Assembly: GCF_004766315.1 (NCBI RefSeq) | Contig: NZ_PVSN01000067.1 | Location: 1-38,972, forward strand | DNA: 38,972 nucleotides | Source of the DNA: Weissella confusa | GTDB lineage: Bacteria; Bacillota; Bacilli; Lactobacillales; Lactobacillaceae | Direction: 5' to 3' | In this document: positions 20,006-27,969 of the stretch, piece after piece | Position numbering within the stretch: position 1 is the first letter of the stretch | Layout of the letters: each line of letters begins with the position of its first letter | Translations under genes and position numbers: made by a program | Notes under the pieces: model-generated | Database searches by the model: none | Told to the model about the DNA's origin: nothing | What the model saw: only the letters and a program-made list of their open reading frames with translations

Positions 20006-20028
20006 TTCACCCTATCTTACGGAGTGAA
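20006..20028. promoter_or_regulatory. Inverted repeat upstream of the efflux operon, possible operator
   Basis: TTCACCC (20006-20012) and GAGTGAA (20022-20028) are near-perfect inverted arms 9 bases apart, 23 bases before the chosen start. The form is typical of a dimeric repressor site. No regulator gene is adjacent. Confidence 0.35.
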
Positions 20029-20067
20029 TTTGAATATTGTGGGGATGAAGCCCTGCCTTTCATGCAA

Positions 20068-20100
20068 AAAACACTGAACAGTTGACCCGTTCAGTGTTTT
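20068..20100 (-). terminator. Intrinsic terminator of the frameshifted gene at 20109
   Basis: AAAACACTGAAC and GTTCAGTGTTTT, perfect 12-base arms, followed by TTTTTTG on the minus strand. Confidence 0.88.
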
Positions 20101-20108
20101 CAAAGTTC

Positions 20109-20788
20109 TTATACTTGTGATGCCGGATAGACAATCCAGGCATAGTGTTGCGTGGTATCAAATAAGGTTGGCAACGTGAATTTCTCATTTTGAATGAAAG
20201 CTGTCGCGTCACCATACGGTCCACCAGTTCCCAACCACATACGGTACGTGGTATCGTTCCGATCAATTTCCTGACCGGGCAAATAAATCGTGATGGCATC
20301 ATTTAAACCAATACCGTAGGGTTCAGCTGTGATTTCACGCACGCCATCCACAATCGTTGTCACATCCGCTGGATTGTAATCAAGTTGCGCCACCGTCATT
20401 GTGTAGGCGGTATCCGATACCTTTTGCACATTTTCTAAACGGCCCGTGAATTCCGAATGCTCCCCTTGGGATAATTGGCCGCCGAGTCACCCATATCTGA
20501 ATCCGTAAATTTACCGGAAAATGTCCCATCTTCATTAATAGTCATAACAGTGCGCCAGCCACCAGCTCCGGATGTGAACCAGAAGTCTCGGCCAGCAATT
20601 TTCTGAAAAATTGTTTTCTGTTGCTTAGGTTTATCAGTCTGCTGTGCACTTGATGATTGTCGCTTGGCACTCATGGTGACCTTATCCGTTAAATGAGCAT
20701 CACTAATCATCCCCATCCCCACATAACCAATCCCAACCGCTGCAGCAACACCCAAAATACCAATTCCCCACTGTACTAATTTTTTCAT
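20109..20788 (-). pseudogene. Exported hypothetical protein gene with a one-base frameshift
   Basis: GGAGGGG precedes ATG 20788. The first frame gives a signal anchor (LVQWGIGILGVAAAVGIGYVG), a Ser/Gln/Lys linker and the start of a beta-rich domain (FWFTSGAGGWRTVMTINEDG), then runs out of frame after NYPKG and stops at 20435. Adding one G to the G4 run at 20465-20462 restores EHSEFTGRLENVQKVSDTAY and the rest of the domain to 20109. Both halves are clearly one protein of about 226 residues. The domain recalls extracytoplasmic hypothetical proteins of Firmicutes with FWFSSGAGGW-type openings; function unknown. Confidence 0.75.
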
Positions 20789-20882
20789 GTGGCCCCTCCA
20801 ATAGAATTGCATGGCGTTCTATGAGTTCAGCATACCAGAATTATTCAGATTAACCCTCTCAAAAGCTCAATGGAAAATAAAA

Positions 20883-20912
20883 AATGCCGATGGCTTAACA
20901 ACCATCAGCATT
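20883..20912 (-). terminator. Intrinsic terminator of the degV gene
   Basis: AATGCTGATGG and CCATCGGCATT on the minus strand, followed by TTTTT. Confidence 0.85.
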
Positions 20913-20930
20913 GCGTTTTATTCAAATTAA

Positions 20931-21778
20931 TTAGGCGTAGTTCTTCAAGTAAGAAATACCCATTGCACCCGGCCAGCGTGCGTTGACTCAATTGGCGTTG
21001 TTTCCGCAATATCCACAATTGCATCTGGGAACAATTCACGGGCACGTGCTGCCAAGTTTTCAGCATCTTCAGCTGCGTCGGCGTGTGAAATACCGATAAC
21101 CGCAATGCCGTTTTCTTCCGCTTGCATACGCTCAAAAATCAAGTCTTGGTAGGCCTTGATTGTCTTCTTACCACGACCCTTAACTTCCATTGTGATTTGA
21201 CCAAGTGGCACGTGCGCCCCAACCTTGATATCCAACAATGAACCAATCAATCCCGCCGCCTTTGACAAACGACCACCTGCGACCAAGTTCTTCAACGTGC
21301 TAACAGTTAGGTACAATTCCGTATTATCTTCAACGCGTTGCAATTCTGCCAAGATTTCATCACGTGTTGCACCAGCTTCGGCCATGCGACCAGCGACCAA
21401 CACTTGCATCGCCAAGGCACGATCAATGTAGTTCGAATCACGCACAACAACATCTTGTGGCACCATGCGTGATGCTTGTTCAGCAGCTTGCACCGTTCCT
21501 GACAACTTGTTTGTTAAGTGCAATGACAAGATTTCAACATCTTCTGGCATCGTTTCATAAATTTCCGTAAACGCGCCCAGTGATGGTTGTGATGTCGTTG
21601 GCAACGCCTTAGCTTCCGCCATCTTCTCAATAAATTCGCTTGGTGTAATTGATACCCCATCGTGGTAAACCACGCCATCAATCATCACCGTTAGAGGTAC
21701 AACCGCAATATCATATGCAGCCACTTCTTACGGCGTCAAACGCGCTGTTGAGTCAGTTACAATTTTTACTTTAGCCAT
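20931..21778 (-). pseudogene. DegV family fatty-acid-binding protein gene, broken twice
   Basis: DegV proteins bind fatty acids and, as FakB, present them to the fatty acid kinase FakA for phospholipid synthesis. GAGGGGGAA precedes ATG 21778, giving MAKVKIVTDSTARLTP, the usual DegV N-terminus with the TDST motif. Codon 17 is TAA (21730-21728) where a Glu codon is expected (LTPEEVAAYDIAVVPL). The body is intact (GGRLSKAAGLIGSLLDIKV). Near the end, STHAG is followed by out-of-frame RVQWVFLT; adding one C at about 20970 restores GPGAMGISYLKNYA with TAA at 20931. Starting downstream of the TAA would remove the fatty-acid-contacting TDST loop. Confidence 0.85.
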
Positions 21779-21846
21779 TTCAAATTCCCCCTCGACCTTC
21801 TGGTTAAAACACTTATGTTTAATAACTAAACCATCTAGTATCTAAA

Positions 21847-21855
21847 ACTATATCA
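21847..21855 (-). promoter_or_regulatory. Promoter of degV, extended -10
   Basis: TGATATAGT on the minus strand, about 70 bases before the degV start. Confidence 0.45.
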
Positions 21856-21907
21856 TATATAGGACGATTTTAAAATACGGGTCAGTGTTGCAATAGCGCA
21901 AAAAAAT

Positions 21908-21938
21908 ACTCCCAACTAGCATGGCGCTAATCAGGAGT
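21908..21938 (-). terminator. Intrinsic terminator of the 615-residue protein gene
   Basis: ACTCCTGATTAGC and GCTAGTTGGGAGT pair along 13 positions with G-U pairs on the minus strand, then a T tract. Confidence 0.82.
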
Positions 21939-21949
21939 TTCATTATCAA

Positions 21950-23797
21950 TTAAATTGGCGTTTCAAGTGTCATTCGTTCAGCGATATCCAACAAGTATTG
22001 TGACACTTGTTGGTCTTGCATTGTCTTAATAAGGCGGACAAATTCATCGAAGCGTGGCTTGGTTAATTCTGCTAAAGCGCGGGAGTTATCCAAGAAAGCA
22101 ATGATAATCTGTAACCCGAAATAGGCTTGGCGCATGGTTAACACGCCAAACAATTCGCTGGCCAACAACTTCGTGAAGTTCTCATCTGATAGCGCTTGTA
22201 GTGGCATTTGCCATTGTCCGCCCGCCGTCTCCGTGAGATTATCAAGGATTTCTTCAGCCAAACGAATTTGATCAGCTTCCAACACATCCCCTAATTGAAT
22301 TTGCAACTTCTCAATAAAGATATCAACTTGGTTATGATTGTCCTCACGTAACTCAGCTGGCGTTGTCGCCATCAATACTGGTAGCTTCGCCAATTCAGTT
22401 TGGTGTAGTTCCTTCTGAACCGCTTGCAATAAACGTTCTTTATCATCAAAAACCACTTGGCCACGGTCATTCAGTTGCACAACCGGTCCCAACAAATCAT
22501 TAATTTGTTGCAACCAAACCTGCACCTGATGGTGGGTCTCATCCGCTGATTGGTGGCCGAACGCCATCGCAATGTGCTTAATCATCTCAACCTTTGTTCG
22601 ACCATACAGCGTATCCAACACCACTAACTGCGTGTTGTGGGAAATCGTTTTTTGCCAACGTTCAAAGTCATAATCAGCTTCCCAATCCGGATCCAAACTT
22701 TGAATGTAGAACGGTTCCATGTATTGGTAGAACAAGCGTGCGTCTTGGTTCTTCAACTTAACATCTTGGAACAAACGTTCATTTTCCAAGTAATCCCATA
22801 GACCACCAAAACCTCGGCCAATTGCGCCAAACTTTTCTTGGCCCGCCTTGCTAGCCCAATAGTCATCCGCGAATTCGTCCAATGCTTGTTGATCATTCAA
22901 ACTGATGCCGGCCTCAGTGGCAACCGTTGCCACGCGCTTATCAGCTGAATAATAACCTGGGTACGATGCCTCATGTTCAAACTGCCAAGCAAGTTGTTGC
23001 GCAGCCGCCATAAACGTTGGCGCATCAACGGCCACGGCCGGATTAGCATCAATAAACATCGCAATCACATCGGGTAAGTTTTGTTGTTGCTCCACCGTCA
23101 AAACCACCGTTGGCACAAAGTAATTAAACAAAATGCGCTTTAAGCCGTTCGTCGTCCACTTGCCGAGTGGTTCATGGGCAATTTCACGCATCATATCAGC
23201 GAACAGCGGTAGCATTGTCGTCACCATTGACTCTTGTACGGCACTGTCCAGTGCCACAAATTGTGATTGTGTGGCCAGCTTAGCCAACAACGGCTTAATC
23301 GTATCGGTCGTTTGTGACGCCTCGTCGGCCAATGACTCGTTAGCCAAGTTTTCGCGATAAGCAGCTAATTCAGCAACCACCCATTGTTCAGCAAGGCTCG
23401 GCGCCAAATCAACTTGTGCCATCCCATTCAAAGCCAAGAATTGTAGCAAATCTGTCGTGAACGCAATTATCGTTTCATCATCCAATGCTTGAAATTGATC
23501 ATGCGACCCAATCGTAAAGGTCAATCCCAACAACACATCTTCAATATCCCATGCAATCGTTGGCTTGTTAGTCACCAAATACACATCATCCAAAATTGCT
23601 GCGCTCATTTGTTGGGCATTCACCCATTCAGTTTGCTTAGCAAATGATGCCGTTAGTTCACGAAATTGTTGGCGATTACGCTTCAATGTCCGCTTGTTGA
23701 TTGGCCCCAACGCCGTTCCGGCCGTTGATAAGCCAGCCCGTACGTCGTCCACCAACGCTTCATCAATAAAACCATCTTGATCTAATTTGAGTTGCAT
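21950..23797 (-). CDS. Large soluble helical protein of unknown function, 615 residues
   Basis: No signal peptide, membrane helix or known catalytic motif is visible. The protein is acidic and predicted mostly helical, with many Leu, Gln and Asp residues and two tryptophan- and tyrosine-rich stretches in the middle (FGGLWDYLENERLFQDV, YQYMEPFYIQSLDPDWEADYDFERW). GAGAGGGAT precedes the ATG at 23797. It is a single-gene unit: a terminator follows it and the next gene upstream ends in its own terminator. I do not recognise the family, and I see no nuclease, kinase or NTPase signature. It could be specific to the Lactobacillaceae/Leuconostoc group. Confidence 0.85.
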   Translation of the reverse strand: MQLKLDQDGFIDEALVDDVRAGLSTAGTALGPINKRTLKRNRQQFRELTASFAKQTEWVNAQQMSAAILDDVYLVTNKPTIAWDIEDVLLGLTFTIGSHDQFQALDDETIIAFTTDLLQFLALNGMAQVDLAPSLAEQWVVAELAAYRENLANESLADEASQTTDTIKPLLAKLATQSQFVALDSAVQESMVTTMLPLFADMMREIAHEPLGKWTTNGLKRILFNYFVPTVVLTVEQQQNLPDVIAMFIDANPAVAVDAPTFMAAAQQLAWQFEHEASYPGYYSADKRVATVATEAGISLNDQQALDEFADDYWASKAGQEKFGAIGRGFGGLWDYLENERLFQDVKLKNQDARLFYQYMEPFYIQSLDPDWEADYDFERWQKTISHNTQLVVLDTLYGRTKVEMIKHIAMAFGHQSADETHHQVQVWLQQINDLLGPVVQLNDRGQVVFDDKERLLQAVQKELHQTELAKLPVLMATTPAELREDNHNQVDIFIEKLQIQLGDVLEADQIRLAEEILDNLTETAGGQWQMPLQALSDENFTKLLASELFGVLTMRQAYFGLQIIIAFLDNSRALAELTKPRFDEFVRLIKTMQDQQVSQYLLDIAERMTLETPI

Positions 23798-23842
23798 GAT
23801 TTTATCCCTCTCAACTACTTTAATTAAGAGTAGTATACAGCA

Positions 23843-23879
23843 AACGCCCCTGACTAACAGTTCGCTAGTCAGGGGCGTT
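23843..23879 (-). terminator. Intrinsic terminator of the oxidoreductase gene
   Basis: AACGCCCCTGACTA and TAGTCAGGGGCGTT, perfect 14-base arms; the T tract on the minus strand is short (TTT). Confidence 0.8.
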
Positions 23880-23887
23880 CATTTACT

Positions 23888-24790
23888 CTAACGTGTGAAA
23901 ACTAGCTTACCGTGCAAACCACCGCGCTTAATCCGGTCATAAGCAGTTTTAACGTTTGCTGCATTTAATGGCAATGTCTGGTCAATGATTGTTTGCAATG
24001 ACCCATCAGCCAATCCCGCAAACAAGTGGGCCAGATTTTCACCGGCCGGCTTGTTAATCAAACTGATAAACCGTGGATCATCTGCTTGATGCTCAACAAT
24101 TGAGACTAGCTTACCAGTTGATGTCAGAATTTTAGCAGAGTCGGCCAATACTTTTTCCGAGCCAACCGTGTCTAATGCGGCATCGAAATCATGAAGTACA
24201 GTTGTAAAATCGTCTTGCTTATAGTCAAACACTTGTACCTTTGGGAACTGTTGACGTAACATGTCAGCACCCCAGCCAGATGCGGTCGTCGCAACCTCGG
24301 CTCCCTTTGCCAAGGCTAGTTGTAGGGCCACATAACCAACCGCACCTGAACCACCGTTAATCAACACTTTTTGTCCTGCTTGCAAGTTGAAGCCACGTTC
24401 GATAACTTGATAAGCCGTTTGTCCGCCAAGTACAACTGATACCGCATCTTCATATGAAACAGTTGCTGGAATAATAGCCGCTAAATGAACTGGAACCGCA
24501 ACTTGTTCGGCATAGTTCGCGCCACCACGAACTTGCGCAGCCACTCGGTCACCAACGGCAAATGACGTCACGTCTTCACCAACCGCGATGACTTCTCCGA
24601 CAACCGTTGATCCGAGAATCATCGGTACTTGGCCACCCAACATGCCTTCTGCAATTTTATAGTCAACTGGATCTACCGCCTGGGCCTGCGCTTGAACAAG
24701 CACTTCGTCACGTCCAATTACCGGCGTTGGCACTTCTTCATCTGTTAATGAGTCCAAGTCATTAAAACGATGCAAAACAACAGCTTTCAT
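23888..24790 (-). CDS. NADP-dependent zinc-less quinone oxidoreductase family protein
   Basis: Medium-chain dehydrogenase/reductase of the quinone reductase type. The 300-residue length is typical. The N-terminal GroES-like domain has AVDPVDYKIAEG and GEVIAVGEDVTSFAVGDRV; the zinc-coordinating cysteines of alcohol dehydrogenases are missing. The Rossmann domain has NGGSGAVGYVALQLA near 145-160, and the C-terminus ends GGLHGKLVFTR as in this family. It probably reduces quinones or alpha,beta-unsaturated carbonyls. It is a single-gene unit between two terminators. Confidence 0.93.
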   Translation of the reverse strand: MKAVVLHRFNDLDSLTDEEVPTPVIGRDEVLVQAQAQAVDPVDYKIAEGMLGGQVPMILGSTVVGEVIAVGEDVTSFAVGDRVAAQVRGGANYAEQVAVPVHLAAIIPATVSYEDAVSVVLGGQTAYQVIERGFNLQAGQKVLINGGSGAVGYVALQLALAKGAEVATTASGWGADMLRQQFPKVQVFDYKQDDFTTVLHDFDAALDTVGSEKVLADSAKILTSTGKLVSIVEHQADDPRFISLINKPAGENLAHLFAGLADGSLQTIIDQTLPLNAANVKTAYDRIKRGGLHGKLVFTR

Positions 24791-24840
24791 GATAATGCCT
24801 CCAATGCATTTAATACGTTAGTTATACCACGGTCACGCAC

Positions 24841-24878
24841 AAAACGCCCAGACTGAAAAATCAGAATCTAGGCGTTTT
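24841..24878 (-). terminator. Intrinsic terminator of the MFS gene at 24890
   Basis: AAAACGCCTAGA and TCTGGGCGTTTT pair along 12 positions with one G-U pair on the minus strand, ending in TTTT. Confidence 0.82.
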
Positions 24879-24889
24879 CGCTTTTGCGA

Positions 24890-26284
24890 CTACTTTTTAC
24901 TTAGCTTATTCGTTAAGAACAATGCTGGAATCAAAATCAACAATGACAAACCTGCTGACCAGGCAAAGCCGGTTTGGTACCCAGCGGCAATACTGGTGTG
25001 CGTTGTCATATAGCCGGCGACCACCGTTGCAATGACAGCTGAACCAAAGGCACCACCAATATTTTGGAAGGTACGTGAGGCAACTGAGATTGACCCAGAA
25101 TCCCGTTGGCTACCACCAACAAAGGCATCCGTCATCAAAGGTGACAAGATACCACCAGCTCCGATTCCGCGAACCAACAACACGAGACCAACTAGCCAGT
25201 AGGCAGTGTGCCCATCGAAGTACACAAATGGCACCGTACCGACCAAGGTAATAAACAGACTAACAATCGTGACATAACGTGCGCCAATGCGATCAATTAG
25301 CTTACCAACAATTGGTCGTGCCAACAACATGCCGACACCTTGTGGGATGAGTGACAGCCCAGCCACAATCACTGAATCACCACGCAAGTTTTGGAAGAAC
25401 AAAGGCAACAAGAGCATTGCGCCGTTCGTTGCCACACCACCAACGACCATCCCCACCATCGCAGCAGAGAAATTTTTGCGCGTAAACAAGCGAATTGGCA
25501 AAATCGCCTTATCGCCCATAAAGTGTGCGTAGATACCATAAACCACCATCAACGCCACGCCCGCACCGACGTAAGCAAGTGTCGTGTGGTTAGTGAAATC
25601 ACCCTTGGTGCTAGCTTGGACGATACCGTAAATGATTGTTGATGAGACACCAGCTAGTAGCGCCACTCCAATGACATCAAACTTCGCGTGACGATCTTTT
25701 GCTTCAAAGTTCGGCAACTTTAGCGCAATTAGGAATGAGGCCAAAATCACAATTGGCACATTGATATAGAAAATCCAGCGCCATGACGCATATTGCAACA
25801 CAATCCCACCGACAACCGGTCCCAAGATAGGTCCAAGCATAATTGGCAAACCAACAACCGCCATCAAGCGTCCCATCGCATCACTACCAGCTAGGTCCAC
25901 TAGCAAAGTTGTTAGTAATGGCGTCAACATACCAGCTGCAGCTCCTTGGAAAAGTCGGAACACAATCAGACTGTCGATATTCCAAGCCAGCGCTGACGCT
26001 AGCGAGAAAACGCCAAATGCGATTTCTGCTGCCAAAAAGACCCACTTACCACTAAAGCGATTAACCAACCAACCCGCGAACGGCACCGCGACGGCCGTTG
26101 CTAACACGTAACCTGTAATGACCCATTGAATCGTCGACAACGTTGCACCAAAATCGCGTGCTAAATCATTAACCGTGATATTAACCATTGTTGCATCGAG
26201 CATCGGTGCAATTGCGCCTAACACCAAAATCCACGCCATGTTAATCACATGCTTTGGCAAGGCGTCCGTCTTTTTCTCAACCAT
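24890..26284 (-). CDS. DHA2 family multidrug efflux MFS transporter
   Basis: Second drug exporter in the window, 464 residues. DHA2 helix-1 motif LDATMVNITVNDLARDF is near residues 28-44, then QWVITGYVLATAVAVPFAGWL; helix 5 carries the antiporter motif GLPIMLGPILGPVVGGIVL. The gene diverges from a TetR regulator across a 182-base gap holding two identical-type operators and a strong promoter (TTGCGT, 17 bases, TATAAT). Expression is therefore expected to be repressed until the regulator binds an inducer, probably a pump substrate. Confidence 0.94.
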   Translation of the reverse strand: MVEKKTDALPKHVINMAWILVLGAIAPMLDATMVNITVNDLARDFGATLSTIQWVITGYVLATAVAVPFAGWLVNRFSGKWVFLAAEIAFGVFSLASALAWNIDSLIVFRLFQGAAAGMLTPLLTTLLVDLAGSDAMGRLMAVVGLPIMLGPILGPVVGGIVLQYASWRWIFYINVPIVILASFLIALKLPNFEAKDRHAKFDVIGVALLAGVSSTIIYGIVQASTKGDFTNHTTLAYVGAGVALMVVYGIYAHFMGDKAILPIRLFTRKNFSAAMVGMVVGGVATNGAMLLLPLFFQNLRGDSVIVAGLSLIPQGVGMLLARPIVGKLIDRIGARYVTIVSLFITLVGTVPFVYFDGHTAYWLVGLVLLVRGIGAGGILSPLMTDAFVGGSQRDSGSISVASRTFQNIGGAFGSAVIATVVAGYMTTHTSIAAGYQTGFAWSAGLSLLILIPALFLTNKLSKK

Positions 26285-26320
26285 CTCTTCTACCTTCTTT
26301 TACACTTCATTTCTTTTTAA

Positions 26321-26335
26321 GGTACACTGTGTATC
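26321..26335. promoter_or_regulatory. TetR operator 1
   Basis: GGTACA-CTG-TGTATC, the same design as operator 2 with one arm mismatch. It lies just downstream of the predicted start of the MFS transcript (near 26344), a road-block position. Confidence 0.6.
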
Positions 26336-26350
26336 TTTTGAACAAAAGCT

Positions 26351-26379
26351 ATTATAGACACATCATTTTATAAACGCAA
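26351..26379 (-). promoter_or_regulatory. Promoter of the MFS efflux gene
   Basis: TTGCGT (26379 to 26374), 17-base spacer, TATAAT (26356 to 26351) on the minus strand. Confidence 0.75.
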
Positions 26380-26387
26380 GCATTTTA

Positions 26388-26402
26388 GATACATTGTGTA
26401 TC
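26388..26402. promoter_or_regulatory. TetR operator 2
   Basis: GATACA-TTG-TGTATC, a perfect palindrome with a 3-base centre. It lies upstream of the MFS -35 and just before the tetR promoter region (TACAAT at 26422-26427), so it can act on both genes. Confidence 0.65.
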
Positions 26403-26466
26403 TTGTTTTCGAAAACTCGGGTACAATAGGAGTATAGATACTAATTGAAAGGTTGGTTGTAACGCT

Positions 26467-27060
26467 ATGGCTACACGAAAAACTGGGGACGATCTCACGA
26501 ACGCTATTTTTAGTGTCACCCGTGACATCATGGCCCAAGAAGGTTATCAAGCCGTTAACTTTGCTCGCATCGCTCGTGAATCTGGTACTTCCCGAACGGT
26601 ACTGTACCGTCGTTGGCCCTCGCCATTCGCTTTAATGACCGAGGCAATTCAAGACGAAGCCCATCAAGTACAAGGTAAGTTAGTCGATGCCGATTTCAGC
26701 ACCGGTTCACTACGCGGTGATTTGTTAGAAATGTTGACCCGATACAAGCATTCAGCAGATATTATGGGTCGCACCTACAACCGTGCTATTTTGGGTGAAG
26801 TCAGCAAAGACGACAACACTGACGTACTCACTTTCTTGAACCAAATTAAGCAATCCAACTTGTTCATCATGGAGCGCATTTTATCTAAGGCGCAGCTCAA
26901 TGGTGAAATAAATAACACCACCACTGACATGGTGAAATTATTGCCATTCGAACTTCTTCGTTATCACTTCTTAATGAGCGATGAACCCATTACCGATGAT
27001 TTTGTCGCTGAATTGGTAGATGAAGTGATTTTGCCAGCCATTATGAATCAACAACGCTAA
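26467..27060 (+). CDS. TetR/AcrR family transcriptional repressor
   Basis: The 197-residue protein starts with the usual TetR DNA-binding domain: DLTNAIFSVTRDIMAQEGYQAV, then the helix-turn-helix FARIARESGTSRTVLYRRW at about 36-54. The C-terminal ligand-binding half is helical and variable. It is divergent from the DHA2 pump; the shared gap contains two GATACA/TGTATC palindromes, so it most likely represses the pump and itself. Spacing from the AAAGG upstream to the ATG is long, so initiation may be weak. Confidence 0.93.
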   Translation: MATRKTGDDLTNAIFSVTRDIMAQEGYQAVNFARIARESGTSRTVLYRRWPSPFALMTEAIQDEAHQVQGKLVDADFSTGSLRGDLLEMLTRYKHSADIMGRTYNRAILGEVSKDDNTDVLTFLNQIKQSNLFIMERILSKAQLNGEINNTTTDMVKLLPFELLRYHFLMSDEPITDDFVAELVDEVILPAIMNQQR

Positions 27061-27099
27061 AAAACGCCCTGACCGAATTTGAACCGGTCAGGGCGTTTT
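27061..27099. terminator. Bidirectional terminator
   Basis: AAAACGCCCTGACCG and CGGTCAGGGCGTTTT, perfect 15-base arms with T tracts on both strands. It closes tetR and the FusB-type gene. Confidence 0.92.
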
Positions 27100-27111
27100 A
27101 CTGTGTTATCT

Positions 27112-27756
27112 TTACTTAACAAGCGTTGTTTCAACAAAGCTTGCAAGGTAGTCAAGGCTGCTCAATTGCGCATTGCAAAGTGAGCTATCACGGCAAATCA
27201 GATTACCGCGCTTCGTATAATTACCTTCAGCACCTCGTGACTTCACCTTTGATAGGAACATTGAAACCGTTCCTAGTTGGTGACAGATGGCACACAATCC
27301 GTTCAACGGCTTTGGATCGAAATCACCATAGATGCCCACCAACTTACCATCGCGTGGTGCGACGATGTACTTCTTTTGGCTACCATTGTCATTCCAACCT
27401 AAGTAGGTCATTTCATGACGATTCATGTTTTCCCACTTAGGTTCAGGTAGCTTCTTAACCTTCTTGAACAACTTGCCAAGTTGATTTGCGCTCAACTCAG
27501 GGAACGGCGTCACCAATTCTTCAAGTTGCTTAAACGCATGTTCAGCACGTTGCTTTGACAGTGCAATTTCAGGCAATTGCGCTAAGAACTCATTTGCGAT
27601 ATCTGTGTCTGGCAAAATGTTCTTAACTGTTTCAATAACATCGGCCTGAACGACAGACTTAACGTTCTTATCGTTAACTGAATTAAACGCCTTGTTCAAG
27701 ATGATGACTTGTTCTTTGATTGCAACGAATTTGTGCGGTTGTAGTTGTTTGTCCAT
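27112..27756 (-). CDS. FusB/FusC-type elongation factor G-binding protein
   Basis: The 214 residues match FusB family length (about 213). An N-terminal helical bundle (residues 1-75) is followed by a C-terminal treble-clef zinc domain with cysteines at about 155, 158, 188 and 194 (LCAICHQLG, LICRDSSLC). FusB proteins bind EF-G and free it from fusidic-acid-stalled ribosomes. Chromosomal homologues are common in Firmicutes and need not give clinical resistance. An upstream in-frame start would add MCILKWSVN, but TGGAGCG sits directly before ATG 27756, so I start there. The mRNA carries a 17-codon leader ORF, suggesting regulation by translation attenuation. Confidence 0.88.
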   Translation of the reverse strand: MDKQLQPHKFVAIKEQVIILNKAFNSVNDKNVKSVVQADVIETVKNILPDTDIANEFLAQLPEIALSKQRAEHAFKQLEELVTPFPELSANQLGKLFKKVKKLPEPKWENMNRHEMTYLGWNDNGSQKKYIVAPRDGKLVGIYGDFDPKPLNGLCAICHQLGTVSMFLSKVKSRGAEGNYTKRGNLICRDSSLCNAQLSSLDYLASFVETTLVK

Positions 27757-27809
27757 GTTTACGCTCCATTTCAAGATACACATTGCACAGACTACGCCGG
27801 CGATGAAAA

Positions 27810-27863
27810 TTAATTTGACTTAACCTTCATGTGGCGTACAGATAACGATCCAAATACTGGCAT
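27810..27863 (-). CDS. 17-residue leader peptide of the FusB-type gene
   Basis: GGAG (27876 to 27873) is 9 bases before ATG 27863; the product is MPVFGSLSVRHMKVKSN, stop TAA 27812-27810. An in-frame ATG two codons earlier would be too close to GGAG. The ORF lies in the leader, 54 bases before the main ATG. Its codons GTA CGC C (UACGCC, 27838 to 27833) are complementary to GGCGUA (27798 to 27793) and, over five bases, to GCGUA in the main ribosome binding site (27764 to 27760), so alternative hairpins are possible. Confidence 0.6.
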   Translation of the reverse strand: MPVFGSLSVRHMKVKSN

Positions 27864-27898
27864 CTTCATCAACTCCATTCGTTTTTGATAGTTCAATC

Positions 27899-27927
27899 AT
27901 TATATAGAAATGTGCAAAAGTAAGCAA
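27899..27927 (-). promoter_or_regulatory. Promoter of the leader ORF and FusB-type gene
   Basis: TTGCTT (27927 to 27922), 17-base spacer, TATAAT (27904 to 27899) on the minus strand. Start expected near 27892, giving a leader of about 135 nt. Confidence 0.75.
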
Positions 27928-27928
27928 T

Positions 27929-27964
27929 AAAGCGACCTGACTAGTTATGCAGTCAGGTCGCTTT
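27929..27964 (-). terminator. Intrinsic terminator of hpt
   Basis: AAAGCGACCTGACT and AGTCAGGTCGCTTT, perfect 14-base arms; immediately followed by the promoter of the FusB-type gene. Confidence 0.85.
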
Positions 27965-27969
27965 ATGTC

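Noticed and set aside
19244-20077. Plus-strand ORF of 277 codons opposite the DHA2 transporter
   Set aside because: Shadow of the minus-strand membrane protein gene; composition mirrors antisense of hydrophobic codons.
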